NCBI GenBank assembly: GCA_003142355.1
Contig: PLMF01000202.1
Location: 9,932-24,812 of the forward strand
From: Bryobacterales bacterium
GTDB lineage: Bacteria > Acidobacteriota > Terriglobia > Bryobacterales > Bryobacteraceae
Direction: 5' to 3'
DNA: 14,881 nucleotides
The translations under genes and the position numbers were made by a program. Of the stretch, positions 6,863-13,427 are shown one piece after another. How positions within the stretch are numbered: the stretch's first letter is position 1; each line of letters opens with the position of its first letter. The notes beneath the pieces were generated by a model that saw only the letters and a program-made list of their open reading frames with translations, was not told where the DNA came from and searched no databases.

Positions 6863-8259
6863 TGGCGCGAACTTCGTTTTTCCTGACGATCGCCTCCGCG
6901 CTGGTTTTGTGCGGATGCATCAAAGGCCCCAATTATAGCCGTCCGCAAGTGGACGTCCCGGCGGCTTATCACGGCCAGGACAACGCGGCTGGCGCGGCCT
7001 CGACCGAGTCGCTCGGCAACGCCAAGTGGTGGACCGTCTTCGAGGACCAGGAACTGCAGAAGCTGATTCGCGTGGCGCTGGCGGAGAACTTCGACGTGCG
7101 CATCGCGGCCACCCGCGTGCTCCAGGCGACCGAATCGGTCGAGATCGCGCGTTCCAATCAGTACCCCACGCTTTCGGGCGGCATACTGGTCACCGGCCAG
7201 CGAGAACCCAACGGCAGCGGCGGCACCGCCACCTACAATATTCCCGAGCTGGGCGTCTCCGGCTCCTGGGACATCGATTTCTGGGGCAAGTACCGCCGGC
7301 TCACCGAAGCCGCGCGCGCGGAGCTGATGGCCACCGAGTGGGGACGCCGCGCCGTGGTCGAGAGCCTGGTGTCGAGCGTCGCTTCCGCGTATTTCGACCT
7401 GCGCGAGCTCGACCTGGAACTCGAAATCTCGCGGCGCACGCTGGCTTCCCGCGAGGATTCGCTGCAGCTCACCCGCACACTGGTGGATGGCGGCGCCGCG
7501 CCGCTCTCCGACCAGCGGCAGGCCGAACAGCTTGTCGAGACGGCCGCCGCGGCCATCCCGGACCTCGAGCGCGCCATCGCGCAACAGGAAAACGCCATCA
7601 ACATTCTGCTCGGACGCAATCCCGGCGTCACCATCGCGCGCGGGCTGTCGCTGAGCGATCAACCGATTCCGCAGGTCCCGCCCGCGGGGATTCCCTCCGC
7701 GCTGCTGGCCCGGCGTCCCGATATCGGCCAGGCCGAACAGAACCTCATCGCCGCCAACGCACGCATCGGCGTGGCCCGCGCCGCGTTCTTCCCCGAAATC
7801 TCGCTGACCGCCATCGGGGGCATCGCCAGCAGCTCGCTGACGACCCTGTTCCGTGGCGCGTCCCGCGCGTGGAATTACACTGCCTCGGTGATGGAACCGA
7901 TCTTCACCAAGGGCCGGCTGGATGCCAATCTCCGCTTGGTGGAGGCGCAGCACGAACAGGCGCTGCTCCAATACCAGCAGGCAATTCAACAATCGTTCCG
8001 CGACGTCTCCGACGCCCTGATCGCCTACCAGAAGCTGCACGAGTTCCGCGCGCACCGGGAGAAACTGCTGGACGCCGCGCGGGATGCCTCGCAGTTATCC
8101 CGCATGCGTTACCAGGGTGGCGCCACCAGCTACCTGGAGGTTCTGACCAACGAGACGAATTATTTCTCGGCGGAACTGGGCGCGGCGGGGGCCCTCCTGC
8201 GGGAGCGGCTCGCGCTGGTGCAGTTGTACAGCGCCCTCGGTGGAGGCTGGGAACAGTAG
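6862..8259 (+). CDS. RND efflux outer-membrane factor (NodT/OprM-type TolC-family lipoprotein), 465 aa
   Basis: This is the outer-membrane exit duct of the tripartite pump. Residues 1-18 are a lipoprotein signal ending at Cys19 (VLCG-C), followed by the family-typical GPNYSRPQVDVPAAY. Two outer-membrane efflux repeats follow, each a strand-helix-helix unit. The first runs from about 60-260 (WWTVFEDQELQKLI, WDIDFWGKYRR). The second runs from about 275-460 (ARRPDIGQAEQNLIAANARIGVARAAFFP, then an ALIAYQKLHEFRAHRE helix). The WDIDFWGK and RRPDI motifs are hallmarks of this group. The reading frame is open much further upstream, inside the pump gene, but the start is set by AGGAGG at 6849-6854. 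The gene overlaps the pump stop, so the three genes are translationally coupled. Confidence 0.94.
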   Translation: MARTSFFLTIASALVLCGCIKGPNYSRPQVDVPAAYHGQDNAAGAASTESLGNAKWWTVFEDQELQKLIRVALAENFDVRIAATRVLQATESVEIARSNQYPTLSGGILVTGQREPNGSGGTATYNIPELGVSGSWDIDFWGKYRRLTEAARAELMATEWGRRAVVESLVSSVASAYFDLRELDLELEISRRTLASREDSLQLTRTLVDGGAAPLSDQRQAEQLVETAAAAIPDLERAIAQQENAINILLGRNPGVTIARGLSLSDQPIPQVPPAGIPSALLARRPDIGQAEQNLIAANARIGVARAAFFPEISLTAIGGIASSSLTTLFRGASRAWNYTASVMEPIFTKGRLDANLRLVEAQHEQALLQYQQAIQQSFRDVSDALIAYQKLHEFRAHREKLLDAARDASQLSRMRYQGGATSYLEVLTNETNYFSAELGAAGALLRERLALVQLYSALGGGWEQ

Positions 8260-8264
8260 CCGGT

Positions 8265-8338
8265 GGGGCAGGCGGTGCCGCCTGCCCGCGGCCGAGCGAA
8301 GCTCGCCGCGTCCCGCTGCAGGCTGCACCGCCTGCCCC
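8265..8338. repeat. Nested GC-rich inverted-repeat element (REP/BIME-like)
   Basis: Perfect 14-bp outer arms, GGGGCAGGCGGTGC (8265-8278) and its complement (8325-8338), enclose two further hairpins. One is GGGCAGGCGG-TG-CCGCCTGCCC (8266-8287, a 10-bp stem with a 2-nt loop). The other is at 8287-8310, where CGCGG and GAGC pair across a GAA loop with one bulged C. The outer and left hairpins share the same arm, so two alternative folds compete. The element fills most of the gap between the efflux operon and the macro-domain gene. It may terminate the operon transcript or be a dispersed palindromic repeat. Confidence 0.7.
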
Positions 8339-8356
8339 GAATCAGGGTAGTAAGCT

Positions 8357-8914
8357 ATGGACTGGATCAGCGGTACGGGGCGCAAGATCGTCCTCGAGGA
8401 AGGCGACATCACGCGCGTGGCGGTGGACGCCATTGTGAACGCGGCCAACTCGGCGCTGGCGGGGGGCGGCGGCGTGGACGGCGCCATCCATCGCGCTGGC
8501 GGAGCGGAAATCATGCGTGAGTTGGATGGAATCCGGCGGCAGATCGGCCGCTGTCCCACCGGCGGCGCCGTGGCCACCGCCGCCGGCAGGCTGCCGGCCA
8601 AGTACGTGTTCCATGCCGTCGGCCCGGTGTATCGCGATGGCCGGCACGGCGAGCCGGAGCTGCTGGCGTCCTGCTACCGCAAGTGCCTCGAGATGGCGGA
8701 AGAACGCAACATCCGCACCATCAGTTTCCCGGCCATCAGCACGGGCGTCTATGGGTACCCTCTGGAAAACGCCGCCGCGATCGCGCTCCGCGAAGTGAAA
8801 GCGCACCTGGAGAAAGCCGATACAAGACTCCAGCAAGTCACTTTCGTGTTGTTTGGCAAGGCGGCATACGACGTGTATGCCAGCCTGCTTTACGGCAGTG
8901 GCTTCTCGCGCTGA
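8357..8914 (+). CDS. Macro-domain protein, probable O-acetyl-ADP-ribose / ADP-ribosyl hydrolase (MacroD/YmdB type), 185 aa
   Basis: Macro domains bind ADP-ribose, and this subgroup hydrolyses O-acetyl-ADP-ribose or removes ADP-ribose from acidic residues. The whole protein is one macro domain. GDIT (16-19) and VNAAN (27-31) shape the adenosine and distal-ribose site. The glycine-rich GGGGVDGAIHRAGG (36-49) carries D41, and SFPAISTGVYGYP (123-135) is the diphosphate loop. The 10-residue spacing of N31 and D41 matches the N25/D35 pair of E. coli YmdB, so it is probably catalytic. The length is typical for a single-domain member. No strong ribosome binding site precedes ATG 8357. The 3' end overlaps the convergent VOC gene by 25 nt. 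The physiological substrate is unknown. Confidence 0.92.
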   Translation: MDWISGTGRKIVLEEGDITRVAVDAIVNAANSALAGGGGVDGAIHRAGGAEIMRELDGIRRQIGRCPTGGAVATAAGRLPAKYVFHAVGPVYRDGRHGEPELLASCYRKCLEMAEERNIRTISFPAISTGVYGYPLENAAAIALREVKAHLEKADTRLQQVTFVLFGKAAYDVYASLLYGSGFSR

Positions 8915-9264
8915 ACCAGGTGGACCAGATTGCCGTCACAGTCCGCGAAGAAGACGAGACGATTGCCTTTGACATTCACCGGCTCGGTGAGGAACCGCAC
9001 GCCCGCCTTACGGAGCCGGTCGTGCGCAGCGTCGAAATCGCCCACCAGAATGGCGAGATGGCGGAGGCCGGGGTCTTTCATGGTCTGCGCGGGCCGGTCG
9101 CCTGCCGAGGGGATAATCTCGAGCATCGCGCCGTTGGCCGCCTTGACGAAGTAATTGCCGTCGTACTCGAAATTGATGACGAAATCGAGATGATCCACGT
9201 ACCACTGCGCGAGGTTACGGGGGTTGGGTGAGGCAATTGCGGTGTGTTCCAGTCCTGTGAACAT
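8890..9264 (-). CDS. VOC/glyoxalase-fold protein, 124 aa
   Basis: This single-domain vicinal-oxygen-chelate protein has two beta-alpha-beta-beta-beta units: GLEHTAIASPNPRNLAQWYVDHLDF at the start and LRHLAILVGDFDAAHDRLRKAGV in the middle. Metal-ligand positions of the fold appear to be H7, E49 (AMLEI) and H69. The usual final glutamate in 'DPDGNxxEL' is replaced by H115 in DCDGNLVHL. Enzyme activity and substrate cannot be assigned; lyases, dioxygenases and resistance proteins share this fold. ATG 9264 is preceded at 7 nt by TACAAT and has no clear Shine-Dalgarno. The gene is divergent from the ADOP permease and ends within the convergent macro-domain gene. Confidence 0.85.
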   Translation of the reverse strand: MFTGLEHTAIASPNPRNLAQWYVDHLDFVINFEYDGNYFVKAANGAMLEIIPSAGDRPAQTMKDPGLRHLAILVGDFDAAHDRLRKAGVRFLTEPVNVKGNRLVFFADCDGNLVHLVQREKPLP

Positions 9265-9271
9265 GACGAGG

Positions 9272-9277
9272 ATTGTA
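9272..9277 (-). promoter_or_regulatory. Putative -10 box (TACAAT) for the VOC-protein gene
   Basis: On the minus strand TACAAT ends 7 nt before ATG 9264. Transcription would begin at or next to the start codon. The -35 region is poor: TTGGGG lies 18 bp upstream. Pattern only. Confidence 0.35.
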
Positions 9278-9303
9278 GCAGAATCGGAGGGTAAGCCCCA
9301 AGG

Positions 9304-9324
9304 AGTATACTAATTCTTTAGTAT
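9304..9324. promoter_or_regulatory. Dyad operator candidate TACTA-N6-TAGTA overlapping the ADOP start codon
   Basis: ATACTAA-TTCT-TTAGTAT (9307-9324) is a perfect 7-bp dyad. Its core, TACTA-N6-TAGTA (9308-9323), has the same half-sites and 16-bp length as the BlaI/MecI operator dyad. It overlaps TATACT (9306-9311), a good -10 box, and the first bases of ATG 9323. AAGGAG at 9300-9305 is 17 nt from the ATG, too far for a normal ribosome binding site unless the dyad folds as a hairpin. No BlaI- or PadR-type gene is in the window, so the regulator would act in trans. Confidence 0.5.
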
Positions 9325-11725
9325 GAGGAGAGATTTTCTCTGGGCGCTGCGCTGGCTGCGTAAGAACCCCCAGTTCACAGCAGGCATCGTCCTGATCCTC
9401 GCCCTTGGAATCGGCGCGAACACGGCGGTCTTCAGCGTGGTCGACGCCGTGCTGCTGCGGCCGCTTCCGTACGAATCCGCGGACCGGCTGATCCGCGTCG
9501 ACGAAACCGCTGTGAAACGCCTGTCTACCGGCATCCCGGCTCAGGAGTATCGGCGCTGGTGCGATCGCAGCGACCTCTTCGAGCGGATCTCGCCGTACCT
9601 CCAGGACTTTGTCACCTTGACCGGCTCAGGCGAGCCCGACCAGGTGATTGCCCTCCGAACGTCCGGCGCGTTGTTCCCGCTCCTGGGAAGCCGCGCTCAG
9701 ATCGGCCGCGCCCTGGTGGATTCCGACGACGGGCCGGGCGACGTAAACGCCGCCGTGATCAGCGACCGGCTCTGGCGCCGGCGGTTTCACGGCGATCCCG
9801 GCGTGATTGGCCGCGCCATGACGGTTTCCGGCGAGTCCTTCACGGTGGCGGGCGTGATGCCGCGCGAATTCGAGTTTTATTCCTCCAAAATCGATCTCTG
9901 GATCCCGCTCCGCCTCCCGCCCAATTCCCGCAAATGGGTTCAGGTGGTGGCGCGCATGAAGCGGGGAACCCCGCTGGCGCAGGTCCGCAGCGCGCTCGAA
10001 ATTGTCGCCCGGCAGATGGAACAGGAGGACCCGAAGGAGAGGGCCGGACTGCGCATCAAGGTATCGCCATGGAGCGAGACCACCGACCGGAAATACGAGC
10101 TCACGCTGGTATTCCTGCTCGCCGCCGTGGGCCTGGTGTTGTCGATCGCCTGCGCGGATGTAGCCGGTCTACTGCTGAGCCGCGCGGTACAACGGCAAGA
10201 GGAGATGGCCATCCGTGCGTCTCTTGGCGCGGGAACCTGGCGGGTGGTGCGTCAACTGGTGGTGGAGAGCTTCGTGCTGGTGTTGCTCGGCAGCGCGGCC
10301 GGCATCGCGGTGGCGCGTTACCTGCTCCAGTTTCTCTCGAATCGGTTGGCCGCGCTGCCTATCGTTCTGCCCCACCTGGAACGGGCGGCTCTCAATGGCC
10401 GCGTGCTGGCGTTCAACGCGGCGCTATGCCTGCTGCTGGCGACGCTATGCAGCTTGGCGCCGATCATACTGGCGAGCAGAACGGACATTCAGAGTGTCCT
10501 CCGCGGTGGCCGCGCGGGTGCTGGGAGGCCGAAGGGATCGACCCGGCTGTTTTCCACGCTGATCGCTTGTGAAGCGGCATTCGGCTTTCTGCTGCTGGTG
10601 GGATCGGGCCTGATGATTCACAGCCTGATCCGTCTCCAGCAGGAGGACCACGGTTTTAATCCCGATCACGTTCTCACCATGCGCGTGCCGGTCGGCATGC
10701 CGCAGCAATTGGGACTACCCGGCAAGTACGACACCAAGCCGCGCCAGATGGCTTATTATCGCGAGGTCCTGGAGCAGGTCCAGCGGATCCCGGGAACCCG
10801 CGCCGTGGCGATCGTCAACAACCTGCCGCTCTCGGACGTCAACACCGCAACCGAAATCCAGGGTCCGGATGGCCGGGCCATGCTCATTTCGACCCGAACC
10901 ATCAGCCCGCTTTACTTCGCTGCCATGGGCATCCCGCTGATCGCGGGGCGCATCTTTTCCGACGCCGATCAAACCGGCTCTCCCGAAGTGGCGATGATCA
11001 ACGAGTACCTGGCGCGCCAGCTCTATCCGAACCGGAACCCACTGGGCCAGGCACTACCTTCGGCCGGATCGGGTGCGCCGGCGGTCACCGTAGTTGGGGT
11101 TGTCAAGGATACGCCTCAGAGGAACTACGACCGGCCCGCCGAGGGCGAAATCTACCGCCCGATCCGGCAGTCGATCTTTGGCGCCTTCATGTCGACGATT
11201 GTGGCGCGGACCACGGGCGACCCGCTCTCGCTCGCCGCGGCGATGCAACAAGGCGTCTGGGCGGTGGACCCCGACCAGCCCGTCATCAAGATCGAGACGA
11301 TGAACGACGTGATTATGGATTCCATCTGGAGGCCGCGCTTCTCGGCATGGATTTTCTCGATCCTGGCCGGCCTGGCGGTGCTACTGACCTCCGTCGGCGT
11401 CTACGGCGTGGTCTCTTACACCGCCTCGTTGCGAGCGTACGAAATCGGAATCCGCGTAGCGTTGGGAGCGACGCCGCGAAACGTGGTTGCCGCGATCATG
11501 CGCGGCGCGATGGTCCCTCTGGCCGTCGGGCTTGCGGTCAGCGTGGCGGCCGCCTTGTTGCTTTCCCGGCTGCTGGCGAGCGTTCTCTACGAAATCAGCG
11601 GCAGCGATCCTGTTACCTATTTGATTGCGGCCGCACTGCTTCTGGCGATCGGCGCCGCAGCGAGCGCCCGCCCGGCCTGGAAGGCCTCAGCAGGCGATCC
11701 GATTCGGGCGCTGCGGGCGGAATGA
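9323..11725 (+). CDS. ADOP-family permease (acidobacterial duplicated orphan permease, MacB/FtsX type), 800 aa
   Basis: This is a fused double MacB-like permease found mainly in Acidobacteria and usually not encoded next to its ABC ATPase. The first half has the signature NPQFTAGIVLILALGIGANT-AVFSVVDAVLLRPLPY helix (about 15-50), a periplasmic MacB-core domain (about 50-255) and an FtsX-type three-helix block (about 258-380, including EEMAIRASLGAG). The second half repeats this: a helix at about 408-432, a periplasmic domain at about 440-665 and an FtsX block at about 671-790 with YEIGIRVALGATPRNV. It ends in the family-typical DPIRALRAE. The length is complete. No in-frame alternative start exists upstream (TAA at 9311-9313). 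The cargo is unknown; roles in export of peptides, lipoproteins or antibiotics are suggested for MacB relatives. Confidence 0.93.
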   Translation: MRRDFLWALRWLRKNPQFTAGIVLILALGIGANTAVFSVVDAVLLRPLPYESADRLIRVDETAVKRLSTGIPAQEYRRWCDRSDLFERISPYLQDFVTLTGSGEPDQVIALRTSGALFPLLGSRAQIGRALVDSDDGPGDVNAAVISDRLWRRRFHGDPGVIGRAMTVSGESFTVAGVMPREFEFYSSKIDLWIPLRLPPNSRKWVQVVARMKRGTPLAQVRSALEIVARQMEQEDPKERAGLRIKVSPWSETTDRKYELTLVFLLAAVGLVLSIACADVAGLLLSRAVQRQEEMAIRASLGAGTWRVVRQLVVESFVLVLLGSAAGIAVARYLLQFLSNRLAALPIVLPHLERAALNGRVLAFNAALCLLLATLCSLAPIILASRTDIQSVLRGGRAGAGRPKGSTRLFSTLIACEAAFGFLLLVGSGLMIHSLIRLQQEDHGFNPDHVLTMRVPVGMPQQLGLPGKYDTKPRQMAYYREVLEQVQRIPGTRAVAIVNNLPLSDVNTATEIQGPDGRAMLISTRTISPLYFAAMGIPLIAGRIFSDADQTGSPEVAMINEYLARQLYPNRNPLGQALPSAGSGAPAVTVVGVVKDTPQRNYDRPAEGEIYRPIRQSIFGAFMSTIVARTTGDPLSLAAAMQQGVWAVDPDQPVIKIETMNDVIMDSIWRPRFSAWIFSILAGLAVLLTSVGVYGVVSYTASLRAYEIGIRVALGATPRNVVAAIMRGAMVPLAVGLAVSVAAALLLSRLLASVLYEISGSDPVTYLIAAALLLAIGAAASARPAWKASAGDPIRALRAE

Positions 11726-11738
11726 GAGCGTAAACCGC

Positions 11739-11850
11739 CGCCGACGCGGATACCGGCACGGGGTGCAACGCGCGCGCCACGCGCTTCACGCGGGAGGGCA
11801 CCAGCGCCAAAATCGCGATGGCGACGATCTGCGCCGCCGCGGCGCCGGCC
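11739..11850 (-). pseudogene. Fragment of a hupE/ureJ-like gene (duplicate of 12516-12627)
   Basis: These 112 bp align without gaps to the 3' region of the intact hupE-like gene (12516-12627), with 104 identical positions by my count, both in minus orientation. The translated piece, including SRVKRVARALHPVPVSASA, corresponds to residues about 268-304 of the 319-residue protein. The frame stays open inside the block, but four of the affected codons change the amino acid, including Phe to Pro in a membrane helix. No start, upstream domains or family-like C terminus accompany it. It starts 14 bp after the ADOP stop and ends 20 bp before the -10-like box of hicB. It is most likely a non-functional remnant or partial duplication. 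Confidence 0.8.
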
Positions 11851-11870
11851 CGGTTCCAACCCCCCGCCGG

Positions 11871-11876
11871 TAGAAT
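11871..11876 (+). promoter_or_regulatory. Putative -10 box (TAGAAT) for hicBA
   Basis: TAGAAT ends 6 nt before ATG 11883 and is followed by the A-rich AAAGAA. The surrounding sequence is very GC-rich and no convincing -35 is visible. If used, the transcript would begin at about the ATG. Confidence 0.35.
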
Positions 11877-11882
11877 AAAGAA

Positions 11883-12098
11883 ATGCGCAACGAATTCACG
11901 GCGATAGTCGAGCAAGACGGCCCCTGGTATGTCGGGTACTGCGCCGAAGTGCCAGGCGCCAACGGGCAGGGCAAGACGCGCGAGGAATGCCTGGCAAACC
12001 TTCGCGAGGCGATTGCCCTGGTTCTTGAGCACAGACGAGAGGAATCCTTGCGCGCTCTGCCTCCCGATGCCAGGCAGGAGTTGGTAGTGGTCGGATGA
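11883..12098 (+). CDS. hicB: HicB-family antitoxin, 71 aa
   Basis: This is the antitoxin of a type II HicAB module and neutralises HicA by direct binding. The 71 residues match the short HicB form, a partial RNase-H-like fold: FTAIVEQDGPWYVGYCAEVPGANGQGKTREECLANLREAIALVLEHR (about 5-51). The 'G.W.....E.PG....G.T..E...N...AI' pattern is diagnostic. There is no C-terminal helix-turn-helix or ribbon-helix-helix domain, so binding to its own promoter, as longer HicB proteins do, is not evident. Its stop overlaps the hicA start as ATGA (12095-12098). The antitoxin-first order is common for these short modules but reversed from classical hicAB. Confidence 0.9.
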   Translation: MRNEFTAIVEQDGPWYVGYCAEVPGANGQGKTREECLANLREAIALVLEHRREESLRALPPDARQELVVVG

Positions 12099-12286
12099 AG
12101 CGCGAGGGGCTGCTCCGGCATCCCCGCCGGCATGGTTGCGTATTGCGGAGGGAGGGCAGCGAGCACACACTTTGGGAGAACCCTCAGACGGGCCACGCTG
12201 AAGCCGTCCCCCGTCATGGAGAAACCGCCAACCTTCTGGCAAAGAGAATCTGTCGCAAGCTTTCGATCCCTGATCCGCCCGGATAG
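12095..12286 (+). CDS. hicA: HicA-family mRNA interferase toxin, 63 aa
   Basis: HicA is a small double-stranded-RNA-binding-fold toxin that cleaves mRNA. The sequence follows the family closely. It starts MKREGLLRHPRRHGC, then has LRREGSEHTLWENP, with the catalytic histidine at H24 as in the characterised Burkholderia pseudomallei HicA, then AVPRH (37-41) and a last helix LLAKRICRKLSIP. The length is normal and no key residue is missing, so the toxin should be active. A glycine replaces the usual acidic or polar residue at position 5, and LLRHPRR replaces the common LIRxLxK helix; both are tolerable. Translation is coupled to hicB by the ATGA overlap. Confidence 0.9.
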   Translation: MKREGLLRHPRRHGCVLRREGSEHTLWENPQTGHAEAVPRHGETANLLAKRICRKLSIPDPPG

Positions 12287-12467
12287 AGTCTGTCATGCGC
12301 TTCGGCGATTCACTTGCGGTGGTTTTCGGCTCGATGCGTGTCGCCGCGGTCCTGAACGCACTCCTGTCGTGAACGGCGTTTCCGAGGAGTTCGCGGCGAC
12401 CCGGCAGCTCCACGAGACGGCGACTAACCAGCCAGCGCTTTCGAAATGGTGCATTCAGCCTCCGCCT

Positions 12468-13427
12468 TCAGCTCCGCAACCGCAGCACGAACCACACCAT
12501 CCCGAACACCAGCAGCGCCGACGCGGATACCTGCACGGGATGCAACGCGCGCGCAACCCGCTTCACGCGGGAGAACACCAGCGCCAAAATCGCGATGGCG
12601 ATGATCTCCGCCGCCGCGGCGCCGGCCAGCACGAAGGCCGGGCGGTAACCGGTGGTTTGCAGGAATAGGTGGAAGTAGAGCCCGTGGAACCCGCCCAGCA
12701 CGCCCGCTACCAGCCATCGCGCGCCAGCCTTCGGCAACAGGAGAATCTCCACCGCCAGGTACGCCACGGTCAGCGCCGCCGCGGCTTCCACGAACCGCGC
12801 TGCCGGCTGCCAGCCGGTATTGGGCATCGCCAGCACCGATACCAGTTGTCCCACCAGGAACATGGCGGCCAGGGCCAATAGCTCCCTGCGGCCGCGCGCG
12901 GCCAGCACCAGCGCCGCCAGGAACAGAAGCTGCACCGGGCCACCGAGCGCCCGGACGATCCCGGCCCCGGATTCCGTCGCCGCCGTCTCCAGCGGCGTGG
13001 GGGGGCGGAAGCGCAGGGTCGCGTGGGTGAACGAAAGGTCGAAAACGGCCTGGTCCCGCTTGCCGGGCATCTCCGCGCGCAGCAGGTGCACGTGATTCGG
13101 CACCGTGACTGCGTGCATGGTGCACTCCACATCCACGCGGTCCACGGGCGCGCCAAAGTCATAGTCGGCGGTGCAGACATAGACACCGTCCGCCTGGTCC
13201 GTGCGGCAACTCTGGGCCACTCGTTTCGCCTCGCGTCCTGCGCTCGAAAAGCGGATGTGATCGAGCAGGCCGTGCGCGGGATCGGCAACGTGCGCCATCT
13301 CGTAAAGCGGCATGCGCAGTTCGTAGTGGGCGCGCGCGCCATCCACGGTGAGGTCGCCCGAGCTCATGCTCATCATGTGGGCCCAGCCGGGCGACGCCGC
13401 GAGCGCCAGCCAGACGGGGACCTTCAT
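12468..13427 (-). CDS. HupE/UreJ-like membrane protein with exported N-terminal domain, 319 aa
   Basis: This resembles the HupE_UreJ_2 group: a signal peptide (1-16), a periplasmic beta domain starting SSGDLTVDGARAHYELRMPLYEM (about 21-140), then about six to seven membrane helices (about 155-318). HupE/UreJ proteins are thought to import nickel or cobalt. The usual membrane motif with His/Asp ('GxDHLLF') reads GGPVQLLF here, and the later 'GHS' reads GQLVS. Only the FHGLYFH region (about 240-246) keeps histidines, so metal transport is doubtful. The start at 13427 overlaps the stop of the AI-2E-family gene as ATGA, indicating coupled translation. The frame is open further upstream but there it runs through the other gene. 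The 3' part is duplicated at 11739-11850. Confidence 0.75.
   Translation of the reverse strand: MKVPVWLALAASPGWAHMMSMSSGDLTVDGARAHYELRMPLYEMAHVADPAHGLLDHIRFSSAGREAKRVAQSCRTDQADGVYVCTADYDFGAPVDRVDVECTMHAVTVPNHVHLLRAEMPGKRDQAVFDLSFTHATLRFRPPTPLETAATESGAGIVRALGGPVQLLFLAALVLAARGRRELLALAAMFLVGQLVSVLAMPNTGWQPAARFVEAAAALTVAYLAVEILLLPKAGARWLVAGVLGGFHGLYFHLFLQTTGYRPAFVLAGAAAAEIIAIAILALVFSRVKRVARALHPVQVSASALLVFGMVWFVLRLRS
12516..12627 (-). repeat. Parent copy of the 112-bp direct repeat flanking hicBA
   Basis: This segment of the hupE-like gene (residues about 268-304) recurs at 11739-11850 in the same orientation, offset by 777 bp. The two copies bracket the hicB-hicA pair. Confidence 0.8.

Noticed and set aside
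5375..8055. Long minus-strand open frames (480 and 540 codons) across the pump and outer-membrane factor
   Set aside because: Antisense shadows of clearly identified RND genes with biased composition and no family features.
7026..8438. Plus-strand open frame of 470 codons
   Set aside because: It is a frame-shifted shadow of the outer-membrane factor gene, and its translation is Arg/Pro-rich without known motifs.
11613..12413. Minus-strand open frame of 266 codons containing hupE-like residues
   Set aside because: It runs antisense through hicBA and the ADOP 3' end. Only the 11739-11850 part has homology, and that is better explained as a duplicated fragment than as a gene.
12287..12467. Gap between hicA and the HupE-like gene, including a possible 178-codon frame from 12132
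   Set aside because: I see no gene, RNA or clear terminator; the frame is a shadow of hicA continuing antisense into the hupE-like gene.
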